NCBI RefSeq assembly: GCF_026341825.1
Contig: NZ_JAPENY010000003.1
Location: forward strand, 1,798,001-1,862,000
Reading direction: 5' to 3'
Length of the DNA stretch: 64,000 nt
Source: Streptomyces sp. NBC_00620
Lineage (GTDB): Bacteria; Actinomycetota; Actinomycetes; Streptomycetales; Streptomycetaceae
Shown here: positions 26,033 to 34,265 of the stretch, in pieces
Layout: each line of letters starts with the position of its first letter
Numbering within the stretch: the first letter of the stretch is position 1
Notes under the pieces: generated by a model
What the model was told of the DNA's origin: nothing
Seen by the model: only the letters and a program-made list of their open reading frames with translations
The model's database searches: none
Made by a program: the position numbers and the translations under genes

Positions 26033-27082
26033 TCATCCCACCCTCACGAGGCCTTCCGGCACTAGTCGTTGGGTGACGAGTTCGTCGCGGACCAGGCCCG
26101 CGTAGACCGTCGCGCCGTGCGCGGAGGTGTGCGTGTTGTCGCGCTTCTCGTTGTAGAGGTAGAGCGCCTTGGAGCCCTCGACGCCCAGGGATTCGACGAG
26201 GGCCTTGGTCTTGGCCGTGAGGTCGATGAGCGGGACGTTCTCGGCGGCGGCGACGGAGCGGGTGACGGCGGGGTGGTCGACGCCGAGGCCGTTCACCAGC
26301 AGGGCGGTGCCGTTGTTGAGGGTGCCGTCCGAGTTGAACCAGCGGCGGACGATCGGGGTGACGAGGACCGGTTCGCCGCCGCGAGCGCGGACGCCCGCGA
26401 CGAGGGTTTCGAGGTTCGCGCGGTACGTCGCCTCGTCGGTCGTCTTGTCGTTGTGGGCCAGCTGGATGAGGACCAGGTCGTGCCGGTGGATCAGCGGCTG
26501 GACGGTCGGGAAGAGCGCCGGGGTGGCGAGGTAGGTGACCGTACTCTCCCCGGAATCAGCGTAGTTGGCGACCGAGACGCCCTTGCGGAGGTACTGCGGC
26601 AGCTGCTGTCCCCAGCCCGAGTAGGGGTCGCCGGGCTGGTCGCAGACCGTCGAGTCGCCGACCAGGAAGATCTGCCGGGTGTGGGGTCGGGCGGGGGTCA
26701 CGCGGATGTCGGCCAGGGCGGGCGCCGAGCCGCCTAGCACCAGGTCGAGGCCAGGGGTGCCCTCGGGGCCCGTCGGCTCACCCTCGGGGGTGCGGACGTT
26801 CACGGTGAAGCTGCGGACCACGGGCCGGCCCGCCTCGCTGGCGGTCTCCGGGAGCAGGGAGCGGCGCGTCTCACCGCTGACGCTCGTACTGGCGGCGGCC
26901 TCCCCGCCGAGGACCACGCGGACGTCGTAGGTGCCGGGCTCGACGTCGAAGTGGCAGGCGGTCGCGGTGCAGTTGTCCAGGCCGAGGGCAGGTCCCCGCT
27001 CACGCGCCTGCGCCGGCGTGACCACCGACAGCGCGGTGGCGGCCGTCACCGCCGCCAGTACGGCGATGTTGAAACGTCTCAT
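26033..27082 (-). CDS. SGNH rhamnogalacturonan acetylesterase
   Basis: A 349-residue secreted esterase that removes acetyl groups from rhamnogalacturonan. The signal peptide is MRRFNIAVLAAV... with cleavage after AQA. A small N-terminal beta domain (about residues 30-130) precedes the SGNH fold. Catalytic motifs: GDSTVCD (Ser), LAHNDKT (Asn), and DNTHTSAHGA (Asp and His). The ATG at 27082 follows GGAGGAG. It is divergent from the rhamnogalacturonan lyase gene across a 190-bp gap with two operator-like palindromes, so both genes likely respond to the same regulator. Confidence 0.9.
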   Translation of the reverse strand: MRRFNIAVLAAVTAATALSVVTPAQARERGPALGLDNCTATACHFDVEPGTYDVRVVLGGEAAASTSVSGETRRSLLPETASEAGRPVVRSFTVNVRTPEGEPTGPEGTPGLDLVLGGSAPALADIRVTPARPHTRQIFLVGDSTVCDQPGDPYSGWGQQLPQYLRKGVSVANYADSGESTVTYLATPALFPTVQPLIHRHDLVLIQLAHNDKTTDEATYRANLETLVAGVRARGGEPVLVTPIVRRWFNSDGTLNNGTALLVNGLGVDHPAVTRSVAAAENVPLIDLTAKTKALVESLGVEGSKALYLYNEKRDNTHTSAHGATVYAGLVRDELVTQRLVPEGLVRVG

Positions 27083-27136
27083 TGCGGCTCCTCCAACAGG
27101 ACGACAAGACCTGGCGGCTGGACCGTACCGCGCCGG

Positions 27137-27148
27137 GCAAGCGCTTTC
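27137..27148. promoter_or_regulatory. LacI-type operator-like site in the divergent RG promoter
   Basis: GCAAGCGCTTTC has the central CG and the A-A / T-T symmetry of LacI operators. It lies 55-66 bp before the acetylesterase start and 125 bp before the lyase start. Sites of the same design are at 30463, 42731 and 54271. Confidence 0.55.
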
Positions 27149-27190
27149 TAGTGCGCGGCTCGATTTCACACGACTGCCAACTCCGTGCCA

Positions 27191-27206
27191 GCGAAAGCCC
27201 TTTCGC
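27191..27206. promoter_or_regulatory. 16-bp perfect palindrome before the PL4 gene
   Basis: GCGAAAG-CC-CTTTCGC is perfectly symmetric and lies 67-82 bp before the lyase start. It could be an operator for a second regulator or a second site for the same one. The GAAAG arms resemble the GAAA-C-TTTC palindromes near 54201 and 54323, but with a longer centre. Confidence 0.6.
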
Positions 27207-27272
27207 GAAATCGATTCAACTGGCACTCTGCCAGGCACCCGCACCCCCACACCTCCCGAAGGAGGCACCCCC

Positions 27273-28937
27273 ATGTCCGGATCCGCTCGCAGACCGGTCC
27301 GCCGCCGCACCTTCGTTCTCGGCAGCGCGGCCACCGCTGCCGGCGTGGCCCTCACCGGCACCGCGCAGGCCGCGAGCTTCGGCTACACGGACGACGGCTC
27401 GAACTACGTCATCGACACCGGCGCCAACCTCATCTTCAAGGTCAGCAAGACCAACGGCGACCTGACCTCGCTGGTCTACCGCGGCACCGAGTACCAGGGG
27501 TACGACGGCAAGAACTCGCACGTCGAGTCGGGCCTCGGCACCTCCACCGTGACGATCACGCAGTCCGGTTCGACGATCCTCGTCTCCGTCACGTACGGCA
27601 CGCTGAGGCACTACTACGCGGCCCGCAGCGGCGAGAACAACGTCTATGTGTGGACCAACAAGGCCGACACCTCGGTCTCGGCAACCCGCTACATCGTGCG
27701 GGTCAAAGCGGGCCTGTTCCTCAACGACGAGCCCGATTCTTACACTTACGCGCCCACCACCATCGAGGCGGCGGACGTGTTCGCCAAGTCCGACGGCCAG
27801 ACCCGCTCCAAGCACTACTCGAAGCTCCGCGTCATCGACTACAACTACGTCGGCTGGACGACGGGAAGCGTCGGCCTGTACGTCGTCCGCTCCAACCACG
27901 AGAAGGCCTCCGGCGGCCCGTTCTACCGCTCCCTGCTGCGGCACCAGAGCGCGGCCGGCGGCGGTCTGTACGAGATCCTGTACTACGGCGAGAACCAGAC
28001 GGAGGCGCAGCGCTTCGGCCTCCAGGGCCCGTACGTCATCGCCTTCACGGACGGCGGTACGCCCTCGTCGGCACTGTTCCCGGGAACCCTCACCACCTCC
28101 TGGGCGGACTCGCTCGGCATCGCCGGGTACGTCGCCGCCGGCGGCCGGGGCCGGGTGGCGGGCGTCGGTATCTCGGGGCGCGACACGGCGTACGCGTATA
28201 CGGTCGGACTCGCCAACTCCGTTGCCCAGTACTGGGGTTCGGCGCGGACGTCCGACGGATACTTCTCGGTCTCCGGGGTCCTGCCGGGGACGTACACACT
28301 GACCGTCTTCAAAGGTGAACTCGCCGTCTACACCACCTCGGTGACGGTGACGGCGGGCGCGACGACCACCCTCAACACGATCGCGATCCCCTCCTCGAAC
28401 GACCCCGCCAACGCGAGCGCGATCTGGCGGATCGGCACCTGGGACGGCACACCGAGCGGGTTCAAGAACGCGGCGCTGATGACGTACGCGCATCCGTCCG
28501 ACCCCCGGGCCGCCGCCTGGACCGGCAACGTGGTGATCGGCAGCGGCAGCGAGACCGCGTCCTTCCCGGCGTACATCTGGCAGGGCGTCAACAGCGGTCT
28601 GCTGGTGTACTTCAAGCTGACCGCCGCGCAGGCCGCCGCCGCCCACACGCTGCGGATCGGGGTGACGACGGCTTACGCGAACGGGCGACCGCGCGTCACG
28701 GTCAACAGCTGGGTGTCGGCCATCCCCTCACCGCCCACCCAGCCGAGCACCCGTTCCCTGACGGTCGGTTCGTACCGGGGCAACAACTACACGTTCACCT
28801 ACAGCGTTCCGGCCAGTGCGTGGCTCACGGACACCAGCCAGTACAACGTGCTGAAGATCGACGTGGTGAGCGGTTCGGGAACGACGGCCTATCTCAGCGC
28901 GGGGACCTCCTTCGACGCCCTCGACCTGTTGACCTGA
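27273..28937 (+). CDS. Rhamnogalacturonan endolyase, PL4
   Basis: A 554-residue secreted lyase that cuts the rhamnose-galacturonate backbone of pectin RG-I by beta-elimination. A Tat signal (RRRTFVLGSAATAAGVALTG) precedes the mature start near AAS. The N-terminal domain (about residues 35-290) is the beta-sandwich catalytic part, the middle (about 290-375) is an FnIII-like domain, and the C-terminal part is a jelly-roll carbohydrate-binding domain. The ATG at 27273 follows GAAGGAGG. Its 3' end is 7 bp from the stop of the convergent GH43 gene. It pairs with the divergent acetylesterase, which would remove acetyl groups that block it. Confidence 0.9.
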   Translation: MSGSARRPVRRRTFVLGSAATAAGVALTGTAQAASFGYTDDGSNYVIDTGANLIFKVSKTNGDLTSLVYRGTEYQGYDGKNSHVESGLGTSTVTITQSGSTILVSVTYGTLRHYYAARSGENNVYVWTNKADTSVSATRYIVRVKAGLFLNDEPDSYTYAPTTIEAADVFAKSDGQTRSKHYSKLRVIDYNYVGWTTGSVGLYVVRSNHEKASGGPFYRSLLRHQSAAGGGLYEILYYGENQTEAQRFGLQGPYVIAFTDGGTPSSALFPGTLTTSWADSLGIAGYVAAGGRGRVAGVGISGRDTAYAYTVGLANSVAQYWGSARTSDGYFSVSGVLPGTYTLTVFKGELAVYTTSVTVTAGATTTLNTIAIPSSNDPANASAIWRIGTWDGTPSGFKNAALMTYAHPSDPRAAAWTGNVVIGSGSETASFPAYIWQGVNSGLLVYFKLTAAQAAAAHTLRIGVTTAYANGRPRVTVNSWVSAIPSPPTQPSTRSLTVGSYRGNNYTFTYSVPASAWLTDTSQYNVLKIDVVSGSGTTAYLSAGTSFDALDLLT

Positions 28938-28944
28938 TTCTCAG

Positions 28945-30354
28945 TCAGGTTCCGCGCGTCCACTGCTGGTTGGTTCCTCCGGTGCAGGTGTACGTGATCA
29001 GCGCGGCGGAGTTGGCGGTGGACGCGCCGTTCACGTCCAGGCACTCGCCGCTCGCGCGGGACTTGAGGGTGGAGTAGCCGCCCGAGGCGGTGACCGTCCA
29101 CTGCTGGGTGGTGGCGCCGGTGCAGTTCTCCTGGGTGACGTTGGTGGCGCCCTCGGTCAGGCACAGGGAGCTGCCCCGGCCCATCAGCTGGTAGTAGCCG
29201 CTGCCGAGGGACTTGAACCAGAACTTCTGGTTGTTGCCGCCGTTGCAGTCGTACTGCTTGATCTGGGCGCCCTGCCACAGCGACTGGCTTGTCACGTCGG
29301 CGCACTTGGCGGAGTGCCGGGCGATCAGCGTCTCGTACGTGGCGCTCGTCCCGCTGACCGTCCCGGCGGTCGTGTCGACGGTGACCTCGGGCGACCAGGT
29401 CATGGACATCGTGGTGGACGTCGGGAAGGTCAACGGCAGCCATACGTAACGGGAGTCGTTGACGGTGCCGCCGAAGGCGTTGCCCCAGCGGTCGCCCATG
29501 TAGAGGTACGAGGTGCCCGAAGTGCCCTGCACGGGAAGGACGTACGCGGTCTGCGAGCCGTATGTCGTCGAGTCGCCGACGTTCGTCATGGCGGTCCACG
29601 GGCCTGTGATGCTCGTGGCCGTCGCGTACTGCTGCTGGTTGGGGCTCCAGCCCGTGGCGCCCGAAGTCAGCATGAAGTAGACGCCGTTGCGCTTGAAGAG
29701 GGCCGGGGCCTCGCGGTGGCCGTTGTGCCAGGGGTCGGCGACCAGGGCGGCGATGCCGGTGTAGTCGGCGGTGAGCCGGTAGATCTGGAGGTCGTAGTTC
29801 TCGCGGGCGGCGGAGATCATGTAGCCGGTGCCGTCCGTGTCGACGAAGACCGTGATGTCGCGGGACATGTGGGTGTCGAGCGGGCGGAAGCTGCCCTGCC
29901 AGGTGTAGTTGCCGTCCACGGTGTCCGACACGGCGACGGCGGCGCGCGCCTCGCTGTAGTCCGTGCCGTTCTCCTTGTGCATCCACATCACGAACTTGCC
30001 GGTGGACGCGTTGTACATGACCTTCGGACGTTCGATGTTGGCGCTCGTCAGCTCGCTTGCGCTGGACTGGGTCAGGACGTGGTTGCGGAACTCCCAGTTC
30101 TTCAGGTCGGTGGAGCGGTAGGCGTCCACGTACTGGAAGGTGTTGTCGGCGTTGCGGTGCTCGCCGAACCAGTAGTAGTAGCTGCCGACCTTGATGACTC
30201 CGCCGCCGTGGGCGTGCAGGGCGTTGCCCGAAGTGTCCGTGAACTGGGTGCCGTTGGTGATGGTCTGGGGTGCCGCTGCGGCCGGTCCGGCGGTCGCGAG
30301 GGCCGCGGCGACCGCGAGACAGAGGGCGACGAGGACCGCGTACACACGTCTCAT
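28945..30354 (-). CDS. GH43_24-like exo-beta-1,3-galactanase with CBM13
   Basis: A 469-residue secreted enzyme. After a signal peptide, the GH43 five-bladed propeller (about residues 30-330) opens with ITNGTQFTDTSGNALHAHGGG and WFGEHR, hallmarks of exo-1,3-galactanases. Catalytic candidates are Glu108, Glu215 and Gln268; their spacing matches the fungal Pc1,3Gal43A residues (Glu102, Glu208, Gln263), where the usual catalytic base Asp is missing. The C-terminal ~130 residues are a ricin-B-like CBM13 with QxW repeats. It should trim the beta-1,3-galactan backbone of arabinogalactan proteins. The ATG at 30354 follows AAGGAG. The subfamily assignment is from motif memory. Confidence 0.85.
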   Translation of the reverse strand: MRRVYAVLVALCLAVAAALATAGPAAAAPQTITNGTQFTDTSGNALHAHGGGVIKVGSYYYWFGEHRNADNTFQYVDAYRSTDLKNWEFRNHVLTQSSASELTSANIERPKVMYNASTGKFVMWMHKENGTDYSEARAAVAVSDTVDGNYTWQGSFRPLDTHMSRDITVFVDTDGTGYMISAARENYDLQIYRLTADYTGIAALVADPWHNGHREAPALFKRNGVYFMLTSGATGWSPNQQQYATATSITGPWTAMTNVGDSTTYGSQTAYVLPVQGTSGTSYLYMGDRWGNAFGGTVNDSRYVWLPLTFPTSTTMSMTWSPEVTVDTTAGTVSGTSATYETLIARHSAKCADVTSQSLWQGAQIKQYDCNGGNNQKFWFKSLGSGYYQLMGRGSSLCLTEGATNVTQENCTGATTQQWTVTASGGYSTLKSRASGECLDVNGASTANSAALITYTCTGGTNQQWTRGT

Positions 30355-30462
30355 TTCACACACACTCCTTGAGGGGGGCGGGCGGCTCATGCGGTGACCG
30401 CTCGCCCGATCGTTCGAAGTACCGAACGGAATCTGTGATTACGAACGTGCGGCCGCCGAAAA

Positions 30463-30476
30463 GGTAAGCGGTTGCC
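30463..30476. promoter_or_regulatory. LacI-type operator-like site upstream of the GH43_24 gene
   Basis: GGTAAGCGGTTGCC is symmetric around the central CG at most positions and lies 109-122 bp before the enzyme start. It fits the pattern GNAANCGNTTNC shared by three other sites near sugar or LacI genes in this window. Confidence 0.55.
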
Positions 30477-30628
30477 ATGGCGGGGTCAACGGGTCTGACG
30501 GGACGGGTCCGCACGCTCGTGAACGATCTCCTTCCGGAGCGTCAGCGGCGTGTCCTGTTCCGGGATGCCCTCGTCGCGGGTGCCGTACCTACTCTGAGAG
30601 CAGGTGGCGGACGAGGGGCGGATGCCAT

Positions 30629-31408
30629 ATGACCGGAGAATCGTGCGCGGGATGCGCCGGGACGATGCGGGCGCTACGGCAGCAGTTGCAGCAAGCCGCG
30701 GAAGACCGATCCATGGCGGGGATCGGTCTGTCGCGGACGGACGGCGCGCGGTCCGCGGATGGATCGCCCGGGGACGCGGACGAACTGACGGACCAGGTGG
30801 CCTTCTTCGAGCAGCAGGTCGCCGAGCGTGAACGCGAGCTCGGGCCCGAGCACCCCGACACCCTGGGCTCCCGCAACAATCTCGGGGGCGCCTGTCAGCA
30901 GGCGGGACTCCTCGACCGGGCCGTGCCGTTGTTCGAGCGGAACCTCGCCGACACCGAACGCGTCCTGGGACCCGACCATCCCGACACCCTCGCCGGTCAC
31001 AACAACCTCGCGGGCGCGTACGAGGCGGCAGGCGACCCGGCCCGCGCGATCCCGATCTACCTGCGCGCCCTGGCCGGCCGCGAGCGGGTCCTCGGACCCG
31101 AGGACCTGCGCACCCTGGTGTGCCGGGACAATCTCGCCCGCGCCCACGAGCTGACGGGGAACCCGGCCCGCGCGGTCCCCCTCCACGAGCGCACCCTCAC
31201 CGACCGCGAACGCGCCCTGGGCCCCGGCCATCCCGACACCCTGCTCTCCCTCAGCAATCTCGCCTACGCCCACCACCGGGCCCAAGACCGGGAGCGGAGC
31301 GCGGAGTTGTTCGCGCAGGCCCTGAGCGCCGGCGAACGTCACCTCGGGCCCGAGCACCCCGCGACACGGCACGTTCAGGAACTGCTGAGCCATGTGCGGG
31401 GCGGCTGA
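30629..31408 (+). CDS. TPR protein
   Basis: A 259-residue soluble protein with about four TPR-type repeats of 42 residues, each with the run ERxLGPxHPDTLxxxxNLAxAYxxAG, of the kinesin-light-chain/TPR_12 type that follow NB-ARC ATPases. Here there is no NTPase domain: the first ~50 residues are polar with a CAGCAG motif and a coiled-coil-like AELTDQVAFFEQQ. It probably binds partner proteins. It stands alone between a secreted-enzyme gene and a RidA gene. Function not assigned. Confidence 0.85.
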   Translation: MTGESCAGCAGTMRALRQQLQQAAEDRSMAGIGLSRTDGARSADGSPGDADELTDQVAFFEQQVAERERELGPEHPDTLGSRNNLGGACQQAGLLDRAVPLFERNLADTERVLGPDHPDTLAGHNNLAGAYEAAGDPARAIPIYLRALAGRERVLGPEDLRTLVCRDNLARAHELTGNPARAVPLHERTLTDRERALGPGHPDTLLSLSNLAYAHHRAQDRERSAELFAQALSAGERHLGPEHPATRHVQELLSHVRGG

Positions 31409-31446
31409 TCCGCCGCTCTCGACCCGGCGGCGGGGCGGGCGGATGT

Positions 31447-31854
31447 TCAGTCGAGGATCGCGGTGACCTCGATCTCGACCAGGTGGTCAGGGATGTCCAG
31501 TGTCGCCACGCCGATGAGCGAGCCCGGCGACTTCGGTGTGACCCCCAGCTTCGCGGCCGCGCGCGAGACGCCCTCCAGGAAGAGGGGCATCTTGTCGGCG
31601 GTCCAGTCGACGACGTAGACGGTCAGTTTCACCACGTCGTCGAAGGAGGCGCCGGCCGCGGCCAGGGCGGTGCCGGCGTTGAGGTAACTCCGTTCGACCT
31701 GTGCGGCGAGGTCGCCTTCGCCGATCGTGACCCCGTCGGCGTCCCATGAGACCTGCCCGGCAACGAAGATCATCTTTGTCCCGGTCGCGATCGACACCTG
31801 ACTCATGACATCGACCACCGGAAGTCCGTCGGGGTTCACCAGGGTGATGGCCAT
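31447..31854 (-). CDS. RidA-family protein
   Basis: A 135-residue protein of the YjgF/UK114 family, which usually form trimers and hydrolyse reactive enamines and imines. Visible elements: FVAGQVSWDADG, ERSYLNAGTALAAAGASFDDVVKLTVYVVDW, and C-terminal IEVTAILD. In many such proteins an Arg in the sequence GxxR near the C-terminus marks true RidA; here the area reads PGSLIGVATL with no such Arg, so it may have a different substrate. The ATG at 31854 follows GAGGAGG. It is divergent from the HxlR regulator gene. Confidence 0.9.
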   Translation of the reverse strand: MAITLVNPDGLPVVDVMSQVSIATGTKMIFVAGQVSWDADGVTIGEGDLAAQVERSYLNAGTALAAAGASFDDVVKLTVYVVDWTADKMPLFLEGVSRAAAKLGVTPKSPGSLIGVATLDIPDHLVEIEVTAILD

Positions 31855-31981
31855 ACCGCCTGCCTCCTCATTGCGTGAGCCCGGTCGTGCCAGGACTCGC
31901 GCTCTCTTGTGGTTACTCAGGAACCGTAGGAGAGTGTGCTCTGACATGGAAGAACGCACTTTTCAGTGACTGGGGAACCTC

Positions 31982-32362
31982 ATGGTGACCAAGCAGCTCA
32001 GCGGCTCGCGCGACGAGGCGGACCTGCGGCGAGCGGACTCTCTGGCGCGGGAGATCTTCTCCGATGTCGCCAACAAGTGGGCGTTGCTGATCATCGAGGC
32101 GCTGGGCGAGCGCACCCTGCGCTTCAGCGAGCTGCGGAACGAGGTCGAGGGCATCAGCCACAAGATGCTCACCCAGAACCTGCGCATGCTGGAGCGCTAC
32201 GGCCTGGTCGACCGGTGCGTGCACCCCACCGTGCCGCCGCGGGTCGAGTACACCCTCACCGAGCCGGGCCGGGGCCTGCGAGCGACGGTCGACGCAATGT
32301 GCGGCTGGACCCACCAGTACCTCGGCCACATCGAGGCATCCCGCCGCCGCTTCGACGCCTGA
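31982..32362 (+). CDS. HxlR-type regulator
   Basis: A 126-residue winged helix protein. The HxlR signature is VANKWALLIIEALGERTLRFSELRNEVEGISHKMLTQNLRMLERYGLV, with a C-terminal helix for dimerisation. It is 127 bp from the divergent RidA gene, which it probably controls. There is no sensor Cys near the N-terminus; a single Cys at residue 80 (VDRCVHP) lies in the wing area. The signal is unknown. Confidence 0.92.
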   Translation: MVTKQLSGSRDEADLRRADSLAREIFSDVANKWALLIIEALGERTLRFSELRNEVEGISHKMLTQNLRMLERYGLVDRCVHPTVPPRVEYTLTEPGRGLRATVDAMCGWTHQYLGHIEASRRRFDA

Positions 32363-32411
32363 CGGACGGAGCGGCCGAACTTCCCGCTCCGGAATCCGGA
32401 AGGTGACGTCC

Positions 32412-33200
32412 ATGGCTGCGCCGAGCCTGCTCGCGGTTTTCGCCCACCCGGACGACGAGTCACTGTCGGCGGGCGGAGTGCTCGCCCGTCACGCCGCCGC
32501 GGGCGCTCGCACCGCGGTCGTCACGGCGACCTGGGCCGCGGACACTCCACGCGCCGCGGAGCTGGCCGAGGCGCTGCGGATTCTTCGGGCCGGCGAGCCG
32601 CGGTTGCTCGGCTACGCCGACGCACGCGTACCGCGGTCGGCCCCCGGCAGGACGCGGTTCCGCGATGCGCCGCTCGACGAAAGCGTGCGCGAACTGGTCG
32701 CGTATATACGGGAGTTCCGCCCGGAGATCGTGGTCACCCATGACGCCTACGGTGGGCTGACCGGTCACTCGGACCATGTGCACACGCACCGGGTGACCAT
32801 GCTCGCCGTGCAGGCGGCCGGACTTGAGCGGGTCTACCCGGACGCCGGTGGGCCCTGGCAGCCGAGCGCCCTGTACCTGGCCACGCACCCGCACTCGGCC
32901 CTGCGGGTGTGGAGCGGACACCTGGCCCCTGCGGGCAAGTCGATGCACAGCGTTCCGGACGAGTGGGTCACCGCGACCGTCGATGTCGGCCCCTGGCTGG
33001 ATCAGAAGGTCGCGGCGGTACTGGCCCACCGCACCGAGGTGGAGCGGGGAGCCGCGCCGGGGCTGATCGCCGGCCTCCCCGCGTCCGACCGGGCACGGCT
33101 GCTCTCCACCGAGTGGTACATCCGCCACGACCCGGCACCGTGGCGGCAGCGCAAGGGCGCCGGGATTCCCGCACGCGGGTGTTCGGAACTGCTCCCCTGA
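32412..33200 (+). CDS. PIG-L family deacetylase
   Basis: A 262-residue zinc-dependent N-deacetylase of the MshB/LmbE/PIG-L type. The zinc motif HPDDE is at residues 12-16, and the third ligand is in HSDHVHTHR (His). These enzymes remove acetyl groups from GlcNAc-containing molecules. The ATG at 32412 follows GGAAGG. It follows the HxlR gene by 50 bp in the same direction and could share its transcript. Its 3' end is followed by a 4-copy minisatellite. Natural substrate unknown. Confidence 0.9.
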   Translation: MAAPSLLAVFAHPDDESLSAGGVLARHAAAGARTAVVTATWAADTPRAAELAEALRILRAGEPRLLGYADARVPRSAPGRTRFRDAPLDESVRELVAYIREFRPEIVVTHDAYGGLTGHSDHVHTHRVTMLAVQAAGLERVYPDAGGPWQPSALYLATHPHSALRVWSGHLAPAGKSMHSVPDEWVTATVDVGPWLDQKVAAVLAHRTEVERGAAPGLIAGLPASDRARLLSTEWYIRHDPAPWRQRKGAGIPARGCSELLP

Positions 33201-33202
33201 GT

Positions 33203-33278
33203 TCAGGCTGTGGCGCTGGGCTCAGGCTGTGGCGCTGGACTCAGGTTGTGCCGCTGGCTTCAGGGTGTGCCGCGGCTG
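33203..33278. repeat. Four-copy 19-bp minisatellite between convergent genes
   Basis: Units start at 33203, 33222, 33241 and 33260, each beginning TCAGG and ending near GCTGG. Copies 1 and 2 differ at one base, copies 3 and 4 at several more. The last copy overlaps the LysR stop codon (33260-33262). It looks like slipped-strand duplication after the PIG-L gene. Confidence 0.85.
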
Positions 33279-34165
33279 CCCGAGGCCAGGCGGCCCGCCT
33301 CCGCGTAGGCCCGTACCAGTGGGCGCCCGTCGTCCGCCCGCCAGGCGAGGGCGAACCGGCTCGGCGGGAGGTCGCGAACGGGGCGGGTGACGACGCCGCC
33401 CCGGGTGAGCAGGGGTGCGTTGCCCGCGGCGAGCAGGCAGACGCCGCGGCCGTCCACCAGCGCCTCGTACGTCTCGTCCGCGCTCGCGCACTCCGCGCCG
33501 ATCCGTGCCGGGCGCCCGGCACGGGCGTCCAGGGCCAGCCAGTAGTCGCGCAGCACCCCGGCGGACTTGGGGATGGCGATGAAGGGTTCGTCGAGGAGGT
33601 CCGCGAAGTCGATCTCCTCCCGCGGCGCGAGGCGATGCGTGTCCGGCAGGGCGACATGGCGCGGCTCCTCGGCCACCACCACCCACTCGTACCGCTCCGC
33701 GTCCGGAACCGGCAGCCACACGAACGCCGCGTCCACCGAGCCGTCCGCGAGCCCGGCGCTGGAGTCCTCCCAACTCACCTGTCTCAGCTGGACTTTCGCC
33801 TGCGGGTGCGCCTCGCTGAACCGGGACCTGATGGCCGGGAGCAGGCCGCCGCGCCCCGGGCTCGTGCTCATCCCGACGACAAGGGTGGCCTGCTGCTCGG
33901 TCTTGGCGCGCTCGACGGCGTCGGCCGCCGCGTCCCAGTCGGCGAGGACCCGGCGCGCGTACGGCAGCAGGGCCGTGCCCACCGCGGTCAGGCGTACGCC
34001 CTGCCGGTCCCGCTCGAAGAGCTCTGTCCCCAACTGGCGCTCCAACATGCGGATTTGCTTGCTCAGCGCGGGCTGGGAGACGAAGAGGCGCTCGGCGGCG
34101 CGTGTGAAGTGCAGGTCTTCGGCGACCGCGACGAAGTAGCGCAGGTCCCGCCCGTGGACGTCCAT
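33260..34165 (-). CDS. LysR-family regulator
   Basis: A 301-residue regulator with the N-terminal HTH LRYFVAVAEDLHFTRAAERLFVSQPALSKQIRMLE and a C-terminal substrate-binding domain (about 90-295). I put the start at ATG 34165; a start at 34177 would lie inside a perfect palindrome and give four extra residues. There is no clear ribosome site, so the mRNA may be leaderless. It is divergent from an SDR gene (101 bp apart) and probably regulates it and itself. The final stop lies in the 19-bp minisatellite. Confidence 0.9.
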   Translation of the reverse strand: MDVHGRDLRYFVAVAEDLHFTRAAERLFVSQPALSKQIRMLERQLGTELFERDRQGVRLTAVGTALLPYARRVLADWDAAADAVERAKTEQQATLVVGMSTSPGRGGLLPAIRSRFSEAHPQAKVQLRQVSWEDSSAGLADGSVDAAFVWLPVPDAERYEWVVVAEEPRHVALPDTHRLAPREEIDFADLLDEPFIAIPKSAGVLRDYWLALDARAGRPARIGAECASADETYEALVDGRGVCLLAAGNAPLLTRGGVVTRPVRDLPPSRFALAWRADDGRPLVRAYAEAGRLASGSRGTP

Positions 34166-34169
34166 GGCC

Positions 34170-34184
34170 ATAACCATTGGTTAT
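34170..34184. promoter_or_regulatory. LysR operator (T-N11-A palindrome)
   Basis: ATAACCA-T-TGGTTAT is a perfect 15-bp odd palindrome with the T-N11-A pattern of LysR-type sites. It lies at the LysR start and 82-96 bp before the SDR start, so it could control both promoters. Confidence 0.8.
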
Positions 34185-34265
34185 CACGACGGGTCTTGGA
34201 CGGGCGAGTGGGTTTCCGGCGAGGCTCGACGCGTCGAAAGCACGGATTCCACGAGGGAGTCGGAC

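Noticed and set aside
28931..28950. Hairpin ACCTGA/TCAGGT between PL4 and GH43 genes as a terminator
   Set aside because: Only 6 bp of stem, AT-poor, and overlapping both stop codons. Too weak to call.
30629..31408. Antibiotic or defence system from the TPR protein
   Set aside because: No NTPase, toxin or nuclease domain in or next to the gene. It is simply a TPR protein.
33203..33278. CRISPR-like array
   Set aside because: The units are direct tandem copies with no spacers. No cas gene is in the window.
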